This document shows, in pieces, positions 9,701 through 17,697 of a DNA stretch of 64,000 nucleotides. The position numbers and the translations under genes are program-made. The notes beneath the pieces were generated by a model, which was given only the letters and a program-made list of their open reading frames with translations, was not told the origin of the DNA and ran no database searches. The first letter of the stretch is position 1. Every line of letters begins with the position of its first letter. This DNA comes from [Eubacterium] eligens ATCC 27750 (GTDB lineage: Bacteria; Bacillota; Clostridia; Lachnospirales; Lachnospiraceae): the NCBI RefSeq assembly GCF_000146185.1, contig NC_012778.1:1061001-1125000 (forward strand). Direction: 5' to 3'.

Positions 9701-10351
9701 TTCAAGATATTCCTTGGCCTTTTCAGACTGGACCTGTAATGGTCCGACCTGTTTTTCAAGCTCTGATAAAATATCATTAACACGGACAAGATTAGCCCGC
9801 TCATTTTCAAGTTTCTTGATTGCAGTAGCTTTTCTTCTCTTGAACTTAACAATTCCAGCGGCTTCATCAAAAAGCTCTCGCCTTTCATCAGGCTTTCCAG
9901 AAAGAATCTTATCAATCTGTCCCTGTCCGATAATAGAATATCCTTCCTTACCAATACCGGTATCATAAAACATTTCTGTTACATCTTTTAATCGGCATGA
10001 GTTACCATTGATAAGATATTCACTCTCACCTGAACGGTATACTCTTCTTGATACTGTAACTTCATCGTAATCAACCGGAAGTGCATGGTCGCTGTTATCA
10101 AGTGTTATAGATACAAATGCGAAACCAACCGGCTTTCTGTTCTCAGTTCCTGCAAATATAACATCTTCCATCTTAGAACCACGAAGCTGCTTGGCACTCT
10201 GTTCGCCTAAAACCCAGCGCACAGCATCGGCGACATTACTTTTACCTGAACCATTAGGTCCTACAATACCTGTAATACCATTATGAAAGTCAAATACTAT
10301 CTTATTAGCAAATGACTTAAATCCCTGTACTTCTATACTTTTTAAATACAT
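6782..10351 (-). CDS. smc: Chromosome segregation ATPase SMC
   Basis: 1189 residues, the normal length. SMC organises and compacts the chromosome with ScpA and ScpB. The N-terminal head has Walker A GPNGSGKSN (31-39). Two long coiled coils flank a hinge around residues 510-660, where GVIADIV and the glycine-rich LNPGGSMTGGAF are seen. The C-terminal head has the ABC signature LSGGEKA (1090-1096) and Walker B CLLDEIEAALDD from 1115. GAGGGG precedes the ATG closely. It lies between rnc and ftsY, the classical Firmicutes arrangement. Confidence 0.99.
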   Translation of the reverse strand: MYLKSIEVQGFKSFANKIVFDFHNGITGIVGPNGSGKSNVADAVRWVLGEQSAKQLRGSKMEDVIFAGTENRKPVGFAFVSITLDNSDHALPVDYDEVTVSRRVYRSGESEYLINGNSCRLKDVTEMFYDTGIGKEGYSIIGQGQIDKILSGKPDERRELFDEAAGIVKFKRRKATAIKKLENERANLVRVNDILSELEKQVGPLQVQSEKAKEYLEYKADLKKYDVNAFLLESDRISKDLEELIGKIGIADEDLSNSRAEYESTKAEYEEAEEQLSKVNSDIENVNSLLSNTELESQRLNGEINVITEQINRFTDNEKHYSDRITAIDKDKAAKQTNVADFKKQLEELSTSVEEFENNLKAKQNAADVIKQDIDGVSDQIESRQNDIYDRLNAKSSINAENQKFATMLEQLNIRKAELNSHLIKDKSDEAEQNIKINDIGARLEAAQKNALEIAERIATNNDKVTAIKNENADLNAQHDKIVQNYHREKSRLESLINITERYDGYGNSIRKIMELKDSNSGILGVIADIVKVERKYETAIETALGGTIQNIVTDKESTAKELIAYLKQNKLGRATFLPLNAISGRNTLEKEPCIKENGVIGIASNLVRVSFEYENLAKYLLGRILVVDNIDNALLIAKKYKYSLRIVTLEGEQLNPGGSMTGGAFKNSSNLLGRRREIEELKKSVSELSKSSTELKTKIADNRAKIASIRELIDADNKANREVSLAVNTEQMNLNQAKQKLSEIRIIYDKDKAETTEIDRQIKEIDENKNQVSGSLSALDIQNESSRKEIENLNKQLEAKKAELDKANDDIENLKIRFSSVEQKTAFIQENIIRINSEIAALESEEADIRQRKESLSSEVEDKNAQIEKLRSDIHKAKNQIEDCNTKITALRKDRDIINASHKTFFDKREKINEQIVLLEKESMRLHNQQEKLEEENDSIVDYMWNEYELTYSYAAELRSEELTDISDIKKQINILKANIKKLGVVNVNAIEEYKEVSERYNFLKTQHDDMIKAEEALVLVIDELDNGMRIQFKEKFEEIKVEFDKVFKELFGGGRGTIELVEGEDILEAGIVIISQPPGKKLQNMMQLSGGEKALTAIALLFAIQNLKPSPFCLLDEIEAALDDSNVGRYANYLHKLTKHTQFIVITHRRGTMAAADRLYGITMQEKGVSALVSVDLIANDLDKKKE

Positions 10352-10364
10352 AACCCCTCACTTA

Positions 10365-11078
10365 TTATTTCTTATCAGAGTTGATATCGTAGCCTTTATT
10401 CTTAAGCTCGATAAGTGCAGCATATGCCGCATTCTGAGATGCTGATTTCTTAGTATGGCCTGTTCCTTTAATATTAAAAAGCCCGTCAACTACAGCAGCT
10501 ACAACGAATTGTTTGTTATGTTCAGGACCTTCTTCACCGATGAATTCATAATCAACTTCTTTTCCAAGTCCCTGAATAACTTCCTGTAATATAGTCTTGC
10601 TATCAAAAAAGAGTTTCTTATTGTCAAGGTCATTAAGAATGAACTTATTAACAAATTCTTTTGCATTAGCAAAACCACCATCAAGATAGATGGCTCCTAT
10701 AACAGCTTCACAGGCATCTGATACGATAGAATCCCTGCTTCTTCCTCCGGTAAGCTCTTCTCCTTTACCGAGTCTTATAAATGTATCAAGCTTAATAGCT
10801 CTTGCACATAAAGCAAGTGTAGGCTCACATACAATGCTGGCACGAAGTCTTGTCATCTTTCCTTCAGCCATCTCAGCGTGATTCTTATATATATAATCAC
10901 TTGATGAAAGTTCAAGAACAGCATCACCTAAAAATTCCATTCTTTCATTATCACAGCAATTTCCTTTTTTCTGCTCATTGGCATAAGAACTGTGAGTAAG
11001 AGCAACTTCAAGTAGACTTATATCTTTGAAATCATAACCAATAGTCTGCATAAACACAGATAAATTTTTATTATGCAT
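10365..11078 (-). CDS. rnc: Ribonuclease III
   Basis: 237 residues from MHNKNLSVFMQTIG. It cleaves double-stranded RNA, including rRNA precursors. The catalytic domain has the signature NERMEFLGDAVL (44-55) with E48 and D52, plus D121 and E124 in SDACEAVIGAIYLDGG. The double-stranded RNA-binding domain spans about 161-227. The reading frame is open for 30 more codons upstream, but those cross a long hairpin and do not resemble the family, so the ATG at 11076-11078 with AAAGG upstream is preferred. The 19-bp duplex just before it may be an autoregulatory target. Confidence 0.97.
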   Translation of the reverse strand: MHNKNLSVFMQTIGYDFKDISLLEVALTHSSYANEQKKGNCCDNERMEFLGDAVLELSSSDYIYKNHAEMAEGKMTRLRASIVCEPTLALCARAIKLDTFIRLGKGEELTGGRSRDSIVSDACEAVIGAIYLDGGFANAKEFVNKFILNDLDNKKLFFDSKTILQEVIQGLGKEVDYEFIGEEGPEHNKQFVVAAVVDGLFNIKGTGHTKKSASQNAAYAALIELKNKGYDINSDKK

Positions 11079-11107
11079 AATACACCTTTCTGCGAACTTT
11101 TGAAAAC

Positions 11108-11156
11108 AAGAGCATAAGGAACAAATTATGCAAGAATATTTGCTCCTTATGCTCTT
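11108..11156 (-). promoter_or_regulatory. Long hairpin between acpP and rnc (attenuator or RNase III site)
   Basis: Arms at 11108-11126 and 11138-11156 pair over 19 bp with a single G:U, around an 11-base loop. On the minus strand it is followed only by a short interrupted T-run, so it could be a terminator of acpP, a processing site, or both. The stem is much longer than a normal terminator stem. Confidence 0.75.
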
Positions 11157-11180
11157 AGTTTTCATCACAATCTGTATGGT

Positions 11181-11414
11181 TTATTTATTAGTTGCGTTCT
11201 GAATCTGAACAACCGCATCATTAACTGTTACAATTGATTCAGCTGCATCATCAGGAATCTGGATATCGAATTCATCTTCAATTCCCATGATAATCTGAAA
11301 TACATCTAATGAATCTGCTCCAAGATCATCAACAAATGTTGTCTCTGGAGTAATCTTTGATTTATCAATGTTAAGTACATCTGCAATAATATTCTGTAAC
11401 TTCTCGAATTCCAT
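11181..11414 (-). CDS. acpP: Acyl carrier protein
   Basis: 77 residues, strongly acidic, four-helix fold. The phosphopantetheine attachment serine is S35 in the DSL motif of LGADSLDVFQ. It carries growing acyl chains in type II fatty acid synthesis. It lies 20 bases after plsX and before rnc, the conserved plsX-acpP-rnc order, but fabD and fabG, which often sit between plsX and acpP, are missing here. Confidence 0.98.
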   Translation of the reverse strand: MEFEKLQNIIADVLNIDKSKITPETTFVDDLGADSLDVFQIIMGIEDEFDIQIPDDAAESIVTVNDAVVQIQNATNK

Positions 11415-11434
11415 AATATCTATCCTTTCAATCT

Positions 11435-12448
11435 TTAATTATGCTGCTCTGGAATCTGACTGAGCGCCTCAATAATTTTATCATTTATATTCATTTTTGT
11501 AAATGTTACACACTGAATTAATGAATTCTTAACCTCTTTAGCTTTAGCATTTCCATGAGTCTTGACAACAAGACCGTTAAGACCGATAAGAGGAGCGCCA
11601 CCGTGTTCTGAAGCATCCATTGACTTAAGCTGTGTCTTTAATGACTTCTTGATAAGAAGTGCGCCAATCTTAGTCTTTAATGATGAAATCATAACGCCCT
11701 TAATCTTTCCAAGTATCATCTTGGCTTCTCCTTCGTAAAGCTTTAAGATACAGTTTCCAACAAATGCATCGCATACAATGATATCTGCATAGCTGTTAGG
11801 AATCTCTCTTGCTTCAATACTTCCTATAAAATTAATGTTAGGACACTCTTTAAGCATTGGATATGTTTCTTTGACAAGTGAATTACCCTTTTCTTCCTCA
11901 AGTCCGACATTGACAATTGCAACTCTTGGATTCTTAATTCCAACAACATTCTCCATGTATATAGAACCCATAACAGCCCACTGTACAAGCATAGTTGCTC
12001 TTGCATCTACATTAGCACCACTGTCAACAAGCAGTGAAACACCATCCTTAGTAGGGATAAGTGCTGCCATTGGTGGTCTGTCAACTCCGCGGAGTCTTCC
12101 AACTATAGTCTGACCACCAACAAGGATTGCTCCTGAGCTTCCGGCAGATACGAATGCATCAGCTTCTTTATTCTTAACCATATACATTGCTTTAACAAGA
12201 GATGACTCTTTCTTTCTTCTTATAGCCATAACAGGAGGTTCACCTGTTTCAATTACATCATCAGCATTAACAATCTCTATTCTTGATGAATCATACTGCT
12301 GTCCGTTAAGACATTCTTTAATCTTATCTTCCTTACCTACAAGATATACAAAGCAGTCCTTATCAGCAGCAACAGCCTGTACTGCTCCTTTGACAATCTC
12401 TGCTGGTGCATTATCTCCACCCATAGCGTCAAGTGCGATTTTTACCAT
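11435..12448 (-). CDS. plsX: Phosphate acyltransferase PlsX
   Basis: 337 residues. PlsX converts acyl-ACP and phosphate into acyl-phosphate, which PlsY uses for phospholipid synthesis. The start MVKIALDAMGGDNAPAEIVKGA is the family hallmark; SAGSSGAILVGG and DAFVGNCILKLYEG are further conserved blocks. It heads the plsX-acpP-rnc-smc-ftsY series. I looked for a FapR-type operator upstream and saw none convincing. Confidence 0.98.
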   Translation of the reverse strand: MVKIALDAMGGDNAPAEIVKGAVQAVAADKDCFVYLVGKEDKIKECLNGQQYDSSRIEIVNADDVIETGEPPVMAIRRKKESSLVKAMYMVKNKEADAFVSAGSSGAILVGGQTIVGRLRGVDRPPMAALIPTKDGVSLLVDSGANVDARATMLVQWAVMGSIYMENVVGIKNPRVAIVNVGLEEEKGNSLVKETYPMLKECPNINFIGSIEAREIPNSYADIIVCDAFVGNCILKLYEGEAKMILGKIKGVMISSLKTKIGALLIKKSLKTQLKSMDASEHGGAPLIGLNGLVVKTHGNAKAKEVKNSLIQCVTFTKMNINDKIIEALSQIPEQHN

Positions 12449-12523
12449 AAATTAAACTCCATTTCATATTAATCATTAAAATACTATTGTAAAATATACT
12501 ACGAATATCAAATTAACGCAACC

Positions 12524-13045
12524 TTAAGCATTTTTAAATAAATCATTAAGATATTCAGTAATCTGAACTCTGATATCATCATAATCAGACGGATGCATCA
12601 TATAACCATATGCAACGATAGAATCCTTGTCATAATATATATTAAGATTAAACCACCACGCAACATCAGAAGTTATTGAATCATCTGTTTTATTATAATC
12701 TTTATAAGTGACTATATTAGTTTCATGCAAAAGATAATAGAAAAATCCATTGGCATTATTATCAGATATCACTTTTGTTCCATTTACATGGGCATTCTGT
12801 CCGCTGACAGACAGTTGCCAGCTTCCATCCGCATTCTGCTTAAGATTATAACTTAAAGATAACACATTATCAGCATAATCATTGTATGTAAAACTAAGAC
12901 CTTTGCCATAAGCATCATCTATCTGTGCCTGAGTCTCCTGAGTTTCTGTTGAATCTACAGTTGTACTTTTTGCACCGCACCCCTGTAATGGGATAATACA
13001 TAATTCTAATATAAACATAAATGCGAGTATTTTATTCACTTTCAT
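12524..13045 (-). CDS. Predicted lipoprotein of unknown function
   Basis: 173 residues with a lipoprotein signal: basic start, hydrophobic core, and lipobox LQGC with the lipidated cysteine at C23, followed by a threonine/serine-rich linker. The mature domain (about residues 45-173) is beta-rich by eye, with LSYNLKQNADGSWQLSVSG and a closing VQITEYLNDLFKNA. I do not recognise the family. The ATG at 13043-13045 is preferred because it gives a clean signal peptide; longer in-frame extension upstream runs through the rpmF terminator. It may depend on read-through or an unseen promoter. Confidence 0.8.
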   Translation of the reverse strand: MKVNKILAFMFILELCIIPLQGCGAKSTTVDSTETQETQAQIDDAYGKGLSFTYNDYADNVLSLSYNLKQNADGSWQLSVSGQNAHVNGTKVISDNNANGFFYYLLHETNIVTYKDYNKTDDSITSDVAWWFNLNIYYDKDSIVAYGYMMHPSDYDDIRVQITEYLNDLFKNA

Positions 13046-13108
13046 AATCAAAAGCCTTCCCTTTATCAAAATCCCACATATTATAACACATTTCTTTATA
13101 AAACAAAA

Positions 13109-13133
13109 CAAGCTGCCCCAATGGGACAGCCTG
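13109..13133 (-). terminator. Terminator of yceD-rpmF
   Basis: An 11-bp stem with two G:U pairs (CAGGCTGTCCC with GGGGCAGCTTG, loop ATT on the minus strand) followed by TTTTGTTT. It lies 24 bases after the rpmF stop codon. Confidence 0.88.
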
Positions 13134-13156
13134 TTAAAATACATTTTAATAAACAA

Positions 13157-13336
13157 TTAGTCAACAGAGATGATTTCTTTCTTGTTATAAGAACCACAAG
13201 ACTTGCATACTCTATGAGGCATCATTAAAGCGCCACACTTTGAGCACTTTACAAGATTTGGAGCAGCCATCTTCCAGTTTGCTCTTCTCTTATCTCTTCT
13301 TGCCTTTGAAGATTTATTCTTTGGACAAATTGACAT
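13157..13336 (-). CDS. rpmF: Ribosomal protein bL32
   Basis: 59 residues, zinc-ribbon form. It reads MSICPKNKSSKARRDKRR and carries two CxxC pairs, CSKCG and CKSCG, that hold zinc. bL32 is a 50S protein. The ATG at 13334-13336 follows a GGAGG site, and only 3 bases separate it from the yceD stop, so the two are coupled. Confidence 0.97.
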   Translation of the reverse strand: MSICPKNKSSKARRDKRRANWKMAAPNLVKCSKCGALMMPHRVCKSCGSYNKKEIISVD

Positions 13337-13339
13337 ATG

Positions 13340-13864
13340 TTACACCTCCTTAAAATTCTTTAAAATATCTTTGAAAACAGACATTCTTGGATCCAGGGAC
13401 TCTCGGTCACAGCCACACTCTGAAACATTCAGGTTGTGTCCGCATATAGAACATAGCCCCTTGCAATCAGGGGTACATAATGTCTTACCCGGCATGGATA
13501 TAAGTATTTCGCCGAAAACTAATCTGTCCACGTCGAGTTCGTATCCACCAATATAGTCTTTTTCTTCCTTTGCTTCTTCTCCGGCAGCATTGTCTGAGAA
13601 ATCAACGATTTCATTAACACTGTACTCTACTTTCGTAGGAACAGACTCTAAACATCTGTCACATGGAATATCAAGAACAACAAAGCTCTCAGCTTTAATC
13701 TCAAGCTTATTCTTAGCAATTCTGGTAATGCAAAGTTCAAACTCTGGCTTCTCAAGTATACTATACTTAGCGATTCCAGTGTCAAAGCTATCTGATTCAA
13801 TTGAAACCTTTTCTATTCTTTCATCCTGTGAACCGGATAAAAGCTCTCTTAAATCAATTAGCAT
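13340..13864 (-). CDS. YceD/DUF177 family protein
   Basis: 174 residues. The family is encoded next to rpmF across bacteria and is thought to act in 23S rRNA or ribosome maturation. This form has a cysteine pair at C68/C71 and a cluster C130, C134, C138, C141 and more (CTPDCKGLCSICGHNL), suggesting metal binding, as in the YlbN group of Firmicutes. The ATG at 13862-13864 has GGAG six bases upstream and is preferred over a TTG four codons earlier. The promoter upstream is a full consensus match. Confidence 0.92.
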   Translation of the reverse strand: MLIDLRELLSGSQDERIEKVSIESDSFDTGIAKYSILEKPEFELCITRIAKNKLEIKAESFVVLDIPCDRCLESVPTKVEYSVNEIVDFSDNAAGEEAKEEKDYIGGYELDVDRLVFGEILISMPGKTLCTPDCKGLCSICGHNLNVSECGCDRESLDPRMSVFKDILKNFKEV

Positions 13865-13925
13865 AATTGTCTCCAATTCATACTATTATGCATAGGAAAA
13901 GCATGCGCTAATCCACACCTTGTCA

Positions 13926-13954
13926 ATTATACGCATGCTCCCTGTCTTTGTCAA
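13926..13954 (-). promoter_or_regulatory. Full-consensus sigma-A promoter for yceD-rpmF
   Basis: Minus strand TTGACA (13949-13954), 17-bp spacer, TATAAT (13926-13931): a 12 of 12 match. An 8-bp inverted repeat (AGCATGCG at 13900-13907, CGCATGCT at 13932-13939) brackets the -10 box and the expected start site and could act as an operator. Confidence 0.9.
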
Positions 13955-13997
13955 CAACAAATTCACTTAAATTCAATATTTTTCGCGAATATGTCAA

Positions 13998-15197
13998 TTA
14001 TTTTACTAATGCTAATGTTTCTCTTGCGATTGCAAGCTCTTCATTAGTAGGAATTACGCAAAGCTTAACCTTAGATTCTGGTGTAGAGATAATTCCTTCT
14101 ACTCCACAAGCCTTCTCGCTTGCAGCTTCATCAAGTTCAACACCAAGGTATCCAAGATATTTAGCTACCATTGGACGAAGCCATGCAGCATTCTCACCAA
14201 CACCAGCTGTAAATGTAATGGCATCAACACCGTTCATAGCTGCTGTATAAGCACCAATATACTTAGCTACTCTGTAAGCATAAGCTTCAAGTGTAACCTT
14301 AGCAATTTCGTTACCGTCGTTAGCTGCAGCATTAAGATCTCTGAAATCACTTGAGATTCCGCCTGACATACCAAGTACACCAGACTTCTTGTTAAGGATA
14401 TTGAGCATCTCGCTTATTGTAAGGTTCTCATGGTTGCATAAGAACTCTAAGATAGCCGGATCAAGGTCACCAGAACGTGTTCCCATGATAAGTCCTTCAA
14501 GTGGAGTAAGACCCATAGAAGTATCTACACACTTACCACCAACAGAAGCTGAGATTGAAGCACCGTTACCAAGGTGGCATACGATAACCTTAGCTGTCTT
14601 AGGATCAAGGTTAGCAAACTTGATTGTCTCTTTAGAAACAAAGCTGTGGCTTGTTCCGTGGAAACCATATCTTCTTACGCCGTACTTCTCATAGTATTCA
14701 CGAGGAATAGCATAGAGATAAGCCTTTGGCTCCATTGTTCCACCAAATGCTGTATCCCATACAGCTACATTTGGCTTGCCTGGCATAGCTGCCTCAACGG
14801 CTTCAATACCGATAAGGTTAGCTGGGTTATGTAAAGGACCAAGGTCGAAGCACTCTCTTACAACCTTCTTAACATCCTCTGTTACAAGACAAGACTCGAT
14901 ATACTTCTCACCTGCGTGAAGTACTCTGTGTCCTACTGCTGCAATCTCATCTGTAGACTTGATTACGCCATGCTCAGCATCCTGAAGAGCATCAAGTACA
15001 AGCTTAACTGCGATATTGTGATCCTTCATAGGAGTCTCAACAACATACTTATCCTTTCCAGTTGGCTTATGTGTAAGAACAGAACCTTCAATACCGATTC
15101 TCTCTACAAGACCTTTTGCGATTACGCTCTCATCATCCATGTTAATAAGCTGATACTTAAGAGATGAGCTTCCACAGTTTAATACTAAAATATTCAT
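13998..15197 (-). CDS. ackA: Acetate kinase
   Basis: 399 residues. It converts acetyl phosphate and ADP to acetate and ATP, the energy-yielding last step of acetate fermentation. The ASKHA-fold phosphate loop is seen in LNCGSSSLKYQL (N7, S10-S12, K14). HRVLHAGEKY, FGFHGTSH-like YGFHGTSH and GNGASI are conserved active-site stretches. It lies 27 bases after pta, in the usual pta-ackA order, so the pair is one transcript. Confidence 0.99.
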   Translation of the reverse strand: MNILVLNCGSSSLKYQLINMDDESVIAKGLVERIGIEGSVLTHKPTGKDKYVVETPMKDHNIAVKLVLDALQDAEHGVIKSTDEIAAVGHRVLHAGEKYIESCLVTEDVKKVVRECFDLGPLHNPANLIGIEAVEAAMPGKPNVAVWDTAFGGTMEPKAYLYAIPREYYEKYGVRRYGFHGTSHSFVSKETIKFANLDPKTAKVIVCHLGNGASISASVGGKCVDTSMGLTPLEGLIMGTRSGDLDPAILEFLCNHENLTISEMLNILNKKSGVLGMSGGISSDFRDLNAAANDGNEIAKVTLEAYAYRVAKYIGAYTAAMNGVDAITFTAGVGENAAWLRPMVAKYLGYLGVELDEAASEKACGVEGIISTPESKVKLCVIPTNEELAIARETLALVK

Positions 15198-15224
15198 TAC
15201 AAAAATTCTCCTTAAAAATGTTAA

Positions 15225-16220
15225 TTATGCATTCTGAGCCTGAACTGCTGTCATAGCTACTACACCAACGATATCGTCAGCAAAGCATCCTCTTGAAAGA
15301 TCGTTAACCGGCATAGAAAGTCCCTGAAGAACAGGACCATAAGCTCCAGCCTTAGCAAGTCTCTGAACAAGCTTATAACCAATGTTACCAGCTTCAAGGT
15401 TAGGGAATACAAGTGTATTAGCCTTACCAGCTACTGGGCTCTCAGGTGCCTTAAGTGCAGCAACTTCTGGAACTAAAGCAGCATCTAACTGAAGCTCACC
15501 ATCAACAGTGATATCTGGGTACTTTTCTTTTGCAATCTTAACAGCATCAGCAACCATAGTTACTCTGTCATGCTTAGCACTTCCGTATGAAGAGAAGCTA
15601 AGCATAGCAACCTTAGCGTCCTTTCCTACAAAGCTCTTGAATGAATCTGAAGAAAGCTTAGCAACCTCAGCAAGCTTCTCTGAATCATAATCTGGGCTTA
15701 CAGCACAGTCAGCGAATACAAAAAGACCGTTCTCACCGAATTCACAGTCTGGAACTTCCATAAGGAAGAAACCTGAAACTGAGCTGATACCTGGCTTAGT
15801 CTTTAATAACTGAAGAGCTGGACGGATTGTGTTACCTGTTGAGTGGCATGCACCAGATACTGCTCCATCAGCATCTCCACATTTACACATAAGGCATGCA
15901 TAGTACATGTAATCCTTCTCCATCTGTTCCTTAGCCATCTCAGGTGTAACACCCTTCTTGCTTCTTAACTCAACGAATTTATCAATATACTTCTGCTTAT
16001 TAGGATCGTTAAATGGATCTACGATTGTGGCGCCAGAAATGTCATAGCCCTTACCATACTTCTCGATCTCTTCAGGAGTACCAATGATAACTAAATTAGC
16101 AATGCCTTCCTTTAAAATCTTCTCAGCAGCTTCATAAGTTCTCTTATCCATAGACTCTGGTAATACGATAGTCTTCTTGTCTGCCTTTGCTCTTTCTTTA
16201 ATTGTGTCAATAAATGCCAT
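15225..16220 (-). CDS. pta: Phosphate acetyltransferase
   Basis: 331 residues, the short single-domain Pta of Gram-positives. It makes acetyl phosphate from acetyl-CoA. Conserved parts include KTIVLPESMDKRTYEAA near the N terminus, GAVSGACHSTGNTIRP, and GLSMPVNDLSRGC near the C terminus. The ATG at 16218-16220 follows AAGGAGGAG; a 20-codon in-frame extension upstream covers the promoter region and is rejected. The protein ends in the common VQAQ-type tail. Confidence 0.98.
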   Translation of the reverse strand: MAFIDTIKERAKADKKTIVLPESMDKRTYEAAEKILKEGIANLVIIGTPEEIEKYGKGYDISGATIVDPFNDPNKQKYIDKFVELRSKKGVTPEMAKEQMEKDYMYYACLMCKCGDADGAVSGACHSTGNTIRPALQLLKTKPGISSVSGFFLMEVPDCEFGENGLFVFADCAVSPDYDSEKLAEVAKLSSDSFKSFVGKDAKVAMLSFSSYGSAKHDRVTMVADAVKIAKEKYPDITVDGELQLDAALVPEVAALKAPESPVAGKANTLVFPNLEAGNIGYKLVQRLAKAGAYGPVLQGLSMPVNDLSRGCFADDIVGVVAMTAVQAQNA

Positions 16221-16282
16221 GATTAATGACTCCTCCTTATAAAAAAGTAAATTTTCAGTAAAAATACTGAACTCTGACAAAA

Positions 16283-16311
16283 ATTATATACCAATTTTTA
16301 GTCGAAAACAA
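16283..16311 (-). promoter_or_regulatory. Promoter for pta-ackA
   Basis: Minus strand TTGTTT (16306-16311), 17-bp spacer, perfect TATAAT (16283-16288), about 55 bases upstream of the pta site. Confidence 0.75.
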
Positions 16312-16371
16312 GGTCGTCTGGCACTTAAAAATGTTTTAAAAACGATACATTGACTAAATTCAGCAATATTT

Positions 16372-16400
16372 TTGACATAAATGTACGATTTCAGTAAAAT
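16372..16400 (+). promoter_or_regulatory. Promoter for tmcAL
   Basis: Plus strand TTGACA (16372-16377), 17-bp spacer, TAAAAT (16395-16400): 11 of 12 consensus bases, followed by AAGGAG before the ATG. It is divergent from the pta promoter. Confidence 0.8.
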
Positions 16401-16427
16401 ATAATAAAAACATAAAGGAGACACTAC

Positions 16428-17639
16428 ATGAAAGCATGCGGAATTGTTGCAGAATATAACCCATTACACACAGGACATGTATATCAGATGAATAAAACAA
16501 GACAGATTTCGCAGGCTGACTGTATTATCGTTGTTATGAGCGGCAATTTTGTGCAGCGTGGTGAACCGGCAGTAATTGATAAGTATGCAAGAACAAGTGC
16601 TGCATTAAAAGCTGGTGCTGATATCGTTGTTGAACTACCTGTATACTACGCATTATCAAGTGCAGAGAATTTTGCTAAAGGTGCAGTTCTTACACTTAAT
16701 GAAATGAAAGCCGCTTCAATCTGTTTTGGTGCTGAAACTGATAATGCAGATTGTCTGGCAAAGATAAGCCGTACTATAATATCAGAATCGCCTGAATATA
16801 AGGCAATTCTTAACAAAGCTCTTGCAGAGGGGCTCTCATACCCTGCGGCAAGACAGACTGCTCTTCTGGAATATCTGCCTGAATGTAAGGACATAATTAC
16901 AGGTTCTAATAACATTCTTGCAATTGAATATATAAAAGCAATTCTTTACAACAACCTTAACATGACATATTATCCAGTGCTTCGTGAAGGTGCTGGCTAC
17001 AATGACGACTCAGATACCGCTGAATATGCAAGTGCATTTGGAATAAGAAAAATGCTTATGTCAGATGAACATGACAAATTAAAAACATACCTTACTGCCG
17101 GTATGTATGAAGAAATCAGCAATTCAAAGAGTTGTCCTTTATTTCCTGATGATTTCAGTAATATATTTAATCATAAAATGTTATTTATTAAGCAGATATG
17201 TAACATTAATAATACAGACTTTGCTGAAAAGCTTGCTGAATATGAAGATATCAGTCCGGACATCGCAAACAGATTTGTAGCTGCATTTACAGGAAGAGAC
17301 AATATCACAGAATTTGCAATGAAAGTTAAATCAAAAAATATAGTATATTCAAGAATATGCCGCTGTATCATGCATATAATTCTTGAAATAAGGAAATCAA
17401 TGTCCGATTCATACAATAATATACCATATATAAGATTACTGGGATTTAATAAAACCGGACAACAGTATCTTGGAAGCATCAAGAAAGAACTTGATGTGCC
17501 TTTCATTACCAAGGCTGCTGATTATAAAAAAGAACTTATATTTGACTTTGCATGTTCTGACATATATGCACAGGCTGTATATGAAAAGTATGGGTATGTA
17601 ATGAAGAATGAATTACAACAGAATATAATAAGAATATAA
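16428..17639 (+). CDS. tmcAL: tRNA(Met) cytidine acetate ligase TmcAL
   Basis: 403 residues. TmcAL (formerly YlbM) acetylates the wobble cytidine of elongator tRNA-Met using acetate and ATP. The N-terminal nucleotidyltransferase fold has the HxGH motif HTGH at 14-17 within [13 protein letters not shown], followed by [19 protein letters not shown]. Placement next to ackA-pta is notable because acetate is both its substrate and their product; this is only a contextual remark. It is one of few plus-strand genes here and ends in a bidirectional terminator. Confidence 0.95.
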
Positions 17640-17686
17640 AAAAACACTGGCTGAACCAATCATATGATTCATCCGGTGTTTTTTTC
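17638..17686. terminator. Bidirectional terminator between tmcAL and the UPF0210 gene
   Basis: Outer arms AAAAAACACTGG and CCGGTGTTTTTT pair with one G:U and enclose an inner ATCATATGAT palindrome. A-runs and T-runs on both sides allow use from both strands between these convergent genes. Confidence 0.88.
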
Positions 17687-17697
17687 TTAATTCTTAA

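Noticed and set aside
11079..11168. Upstream extension of rnc by 30 codons
   Set aside because: The extra codons cross the 19-bp hairpin and do not resemble RNase III.
12449..12523. FapR-type operator upstream of plsX
   Set aside because: No convincing match to the known palindrome TTAGTACC-type site was found.
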